Shown piece after piece: positions 13,415 through 15,061 of a stretch of 15,061 nucleotides of DNA. The notes beneath the pieces are model-generated. The model worked only from the letters and a program-made list of their open reading frames with translations, searched no databases and was not told the DNA's origin. Source of the stretch: Nitrospinaceae bacterium (GTDB lineage: Bacteria > Nitrospinota > Nitrospinia > Nitrospinales > VA-1); contig JAJDBA010000183.1 of assembly GCA_029261675.1 (NCBI GenBank), forward strand, positions 1 to 15,061. The letters run 5' to 3'. Numbering within the stretch: position 1 is the stretch's first letter; each line of letters starts with the position of its first letter. The position numbers and the translations under genes are program-made.

Positions 13415-15061
13415 TTAAGATTTCGTGAAAACGAAAGTATCGTCGCTGGCATCCGTCTCAACTTTAATTTTATCCCCTTCTCCAAAATCCTCTTTCAGGA
13501 TTTTCATAGAAAGTGGATCCTGTAGATATTTTTGTATTGCTCTCTTTAGAGGCCGAGCACCGAAAACGGGATCATACCCTTTCTCCGCAAGTACCTCTCT
13601 AACTTTATCGCTCAATTCAAGAGACATATTTCTTTCGGTAAGACGTTTTCGCAGGTCTTTAAGCTGCACCTCCACAATATCCCTAATTTGATCGCGAGTC
13701 AGGTTTCTAAATAGAACAACGTCGTCAATTCGATTTAAAAATTCCGGACGAAAATGGTTTCGCAGTTCTAGCCTCACTGCATCCTGCACTTTTTCATACT
13801 CCCTTTCCCATATCTCACTTGCTTCGCCTGCAGTTTCTTTTTGCAAAGCTTCTATTCCAGACTGTTCAATGAATTTACTGCCAAGGTTAGAAGTCATCAG
13901 GATCACCGTATTTTTGAAATCCACAGTTTTTCCCTGACCATCGGTCAATCGTCCTTCGTCTAAAATTTGCAGGAACAGATTGAAAACATCTGGGTGTGCT
14001 TTTTCTATCTCATCCAATAACACAACCGTATAAGGTCTACGACGAACATGTTCTGTTAAAAAACCACCTTCCTCATGACCCACATAACCAGGGGGTGCAC
14101 CGATAAGACGGGCAATGGAATGCTTTTCCATATACTCAGACATATCTACCCTTACCATGGCCTGTTCATCCTGAAACAAAAACTCGGCGAGAGATCGAGC
14201 TAATTGGGTTTTACCGACTCCGGTCGGCCCCAGGAACATAAAACTACCAATGGGGCGTGACGGGTCTTGAAGCCCTGCTCGCGCCCTACGAATGGAATTG
14301 GAAACCAGTCTGACGGCATCTTCTTGTCCCACGACGTTCTGATGCAGAACCTCTTCCATTTTAAGAAGCCTTTCCTTCTCCGATTGCATCATTCGTTCGA
14401 CTGGGATACCCGTCCAACGAGAAACAATGCGAGAAATATCCTCTTCCCCCACTTCCTCATTCAGTAGTTTTTCTTTATTATGCGCTTGCCCAAAGGCTTT
14501 TTCTAATCCTTCCAGTTCAAGTGTCAATCGCGGAAGAGTACCATATTTTAACTCGGCAGCTTCCTCCAGCCGCCCTTCTCTTTCCGCGCTTTCGTTCTCT
14601 TCTGTAGCTTTTTGTAATTTTTCTTTTAGGGCGCGTTTTTCCTCTATAATTTTTTTCTCATGCTTCCACTGTTCTTTCAAAAAAGAACATTTTTCACTCA
14701 ATTCCAGAAGTTCTTTTTCTAATGTTTCTAATCTATCAACAGATTCTTTATCATTCTCTTTCTTAAGAGCCTCTCTTTCGATTTCCAATTGCATAATTTT
14801 CCTCTGATACTCATCAATGGCAACAGGCATAGAATCGATTTGCATCTTCAGACTTGACGCTGCTTCGTCGATCAAGTCGATCGCCTTATCAGGGAGAAAT
14901 CGATCCGCAATATAACGTTGCGACAATTTTGCTGCCGCCAGAATCGCCGCATCCTGAATCCGTACACCGTGATGCACTTCATATTTACCTTTCAGACCTC
15001 GCAAAATAGAAATTGTATCCTCAATGCTCGGTTCACCAATAGGGATTGGTTGAAAACGACG
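13415..15061 (-). CDS. clpB: ATP-dependent chaperone ClpB, C-terminal part (partial)
   Basis: ClpB is a hexameric Hsp100 disaggregase that works with DnaK to rescue aggregated proteins. The gene enters from the right edge; 548 residues are visible and the N-domain and most of NBD1 are missing. The fragment opens with RRFQPIPIGEPSIEDTISIL and the NBD1 small domain (YIADRFLPDKAIDLIDEAAS). It then has a coiled-coil middle domain (about visible residues 79-199), whose presence marks ClpB rather than ClpA or ClpX. NBD2 carries Walker A GPTGVGKT (278-285), pore loop GYVG (325-328), Walker B VVLLDE (346-351), and the closing FGARPLKRAIQ block. An internal TTG at 15004 is not a start, because the frame runs cleanly to the edge. 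The promoter lies outside, so heat-shock control cannot be judged. Confidence 0.97.
   Translation of the reverse strand, partial: RRFQPIPIGEPSIEDTISILRGLKGKYEVHHGVRIQDAAILAAAKLSQRYIADRFLPDKAIDLIDEAASSLKMQIDSMPVAIDEYQRKIMQLEIEREALKKENDKESVDRLETLEKELLELSEKCSFLKEQWKHEKKIIEEKRALKEKLQKATEENESAEREGRLEEAAELKYGTLPRLTLELEGLEKAFGQAHNKEKLLNEEVGEEDISRIVSRWTGIPVERMMQSEKERLLKMEEVLHQNVVGQEDAVRLVSNSIRRARAGLQDPSRPIGSFMFLGPTGVGKTQLARSLAEFLFQDEQAMVRVDMSEYMEKHSIARLIGAPPGYVGHEEGGFLTEHVRRRPYTVVLLDEIEKAHPDVFNLFLQILDEGRLTDGQGKTVDFKNTVILMTSNLGSKFIEQSGIEALQKETAGEASEIWEREYEKVQDAVRLELRNHFRPEFLNRIDDVVLFRNLTRDQIRDIVEVQLKDLRKRLTERNMSLELSDKVREVLAEKGYDPVFGARPLKRAIQKYLQDPLSMKILKEDFGEGDKIKVETDASDDTFVFTKS

Noticed and set aside
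14427..14807. 126-codon plus-strand open frame inside clpB
   Set aside because: Its Ser/Phe-rich translation is the complement of the Glu/Lys-rich coiled coil of the ClpB middle domain, a typical shadow frame.

Overview
The window is 15 kb of compact bacterial chromosome with no gene-free stretch over 300 bases. I see no tRNA, rRNA, CRISPR array, insertion sequence or prophage. By eye the base composition is moderately AT-rich. The cell-envelope genes (bifunctional penicillin-binding protein, TatA, periplasmic proteins with signal peptides, a sigma-54 activator) point to a Gram-negative, diderm bacterium. The gene styles recall Nitrospinota or the former Deltaproteobacteria, but that placement is inference without a marker gene.

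Layout. Positions 1-104 hold the tail of a small membrane protein, facing tatA on the minus strand (121-525). A 179-bp divergent promoter region carrying a perfect 12-bp inverted repeat separates tatA from a plus-strand cluster: a leucine-rich-repeat protein (705-1199), a DUF5069 protein (1205-1633) and a class A penicillin-binding protein of the PBP1A type (1677-4082). The last gene ends 3 bp from a long minus-strand run. Read from its 5' end, that run is a SYLF/YSC84 protein (12950-12396), glucose-6-phosphate isomerase, a transaldolase-family protein, glucokinase, argininosuccinate synthase, an NtrC-type sigma-54 response regulator, and a TPR plus periplasmic-binding-fold protein that resembles LpoA (6134-4086). 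A short divergent region with a palindrome inside a candidate promoter leads to an unrecognised 67-residue protein (13194-13397). This converges on the 3' part of clpB (13415 to the window edge).

How the genes fit together. Pgi, transaldolase and glucokinase form a tightly packed central-sugar cluster (gaps of 10-13 bp) linking glucose entry, glycolysis and the pentose-phosphate pathway. The PBP1A gene and the LpoA-like gene sit end to end, which suggests a peptidoglycan synthase and its periplasmic activator. The main anomaly is that the LpoA-like gene is cut by one in-frame TAA exactly where a TPR consensus tyrosine is expected. The regulator gene overlaps the start of that gene by 4 bp, so the two are probably co-translated.

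Most of the window is conventional housekeeping. The points most worth checking are the nonsense codon in the LpoA-like gene, the LRR-DUF5069-PBP1A cluster with its symmetric divergent promoter, the GAFTSA variant of the regulator, the divergent transaldolase, and the small protein next to clpB.
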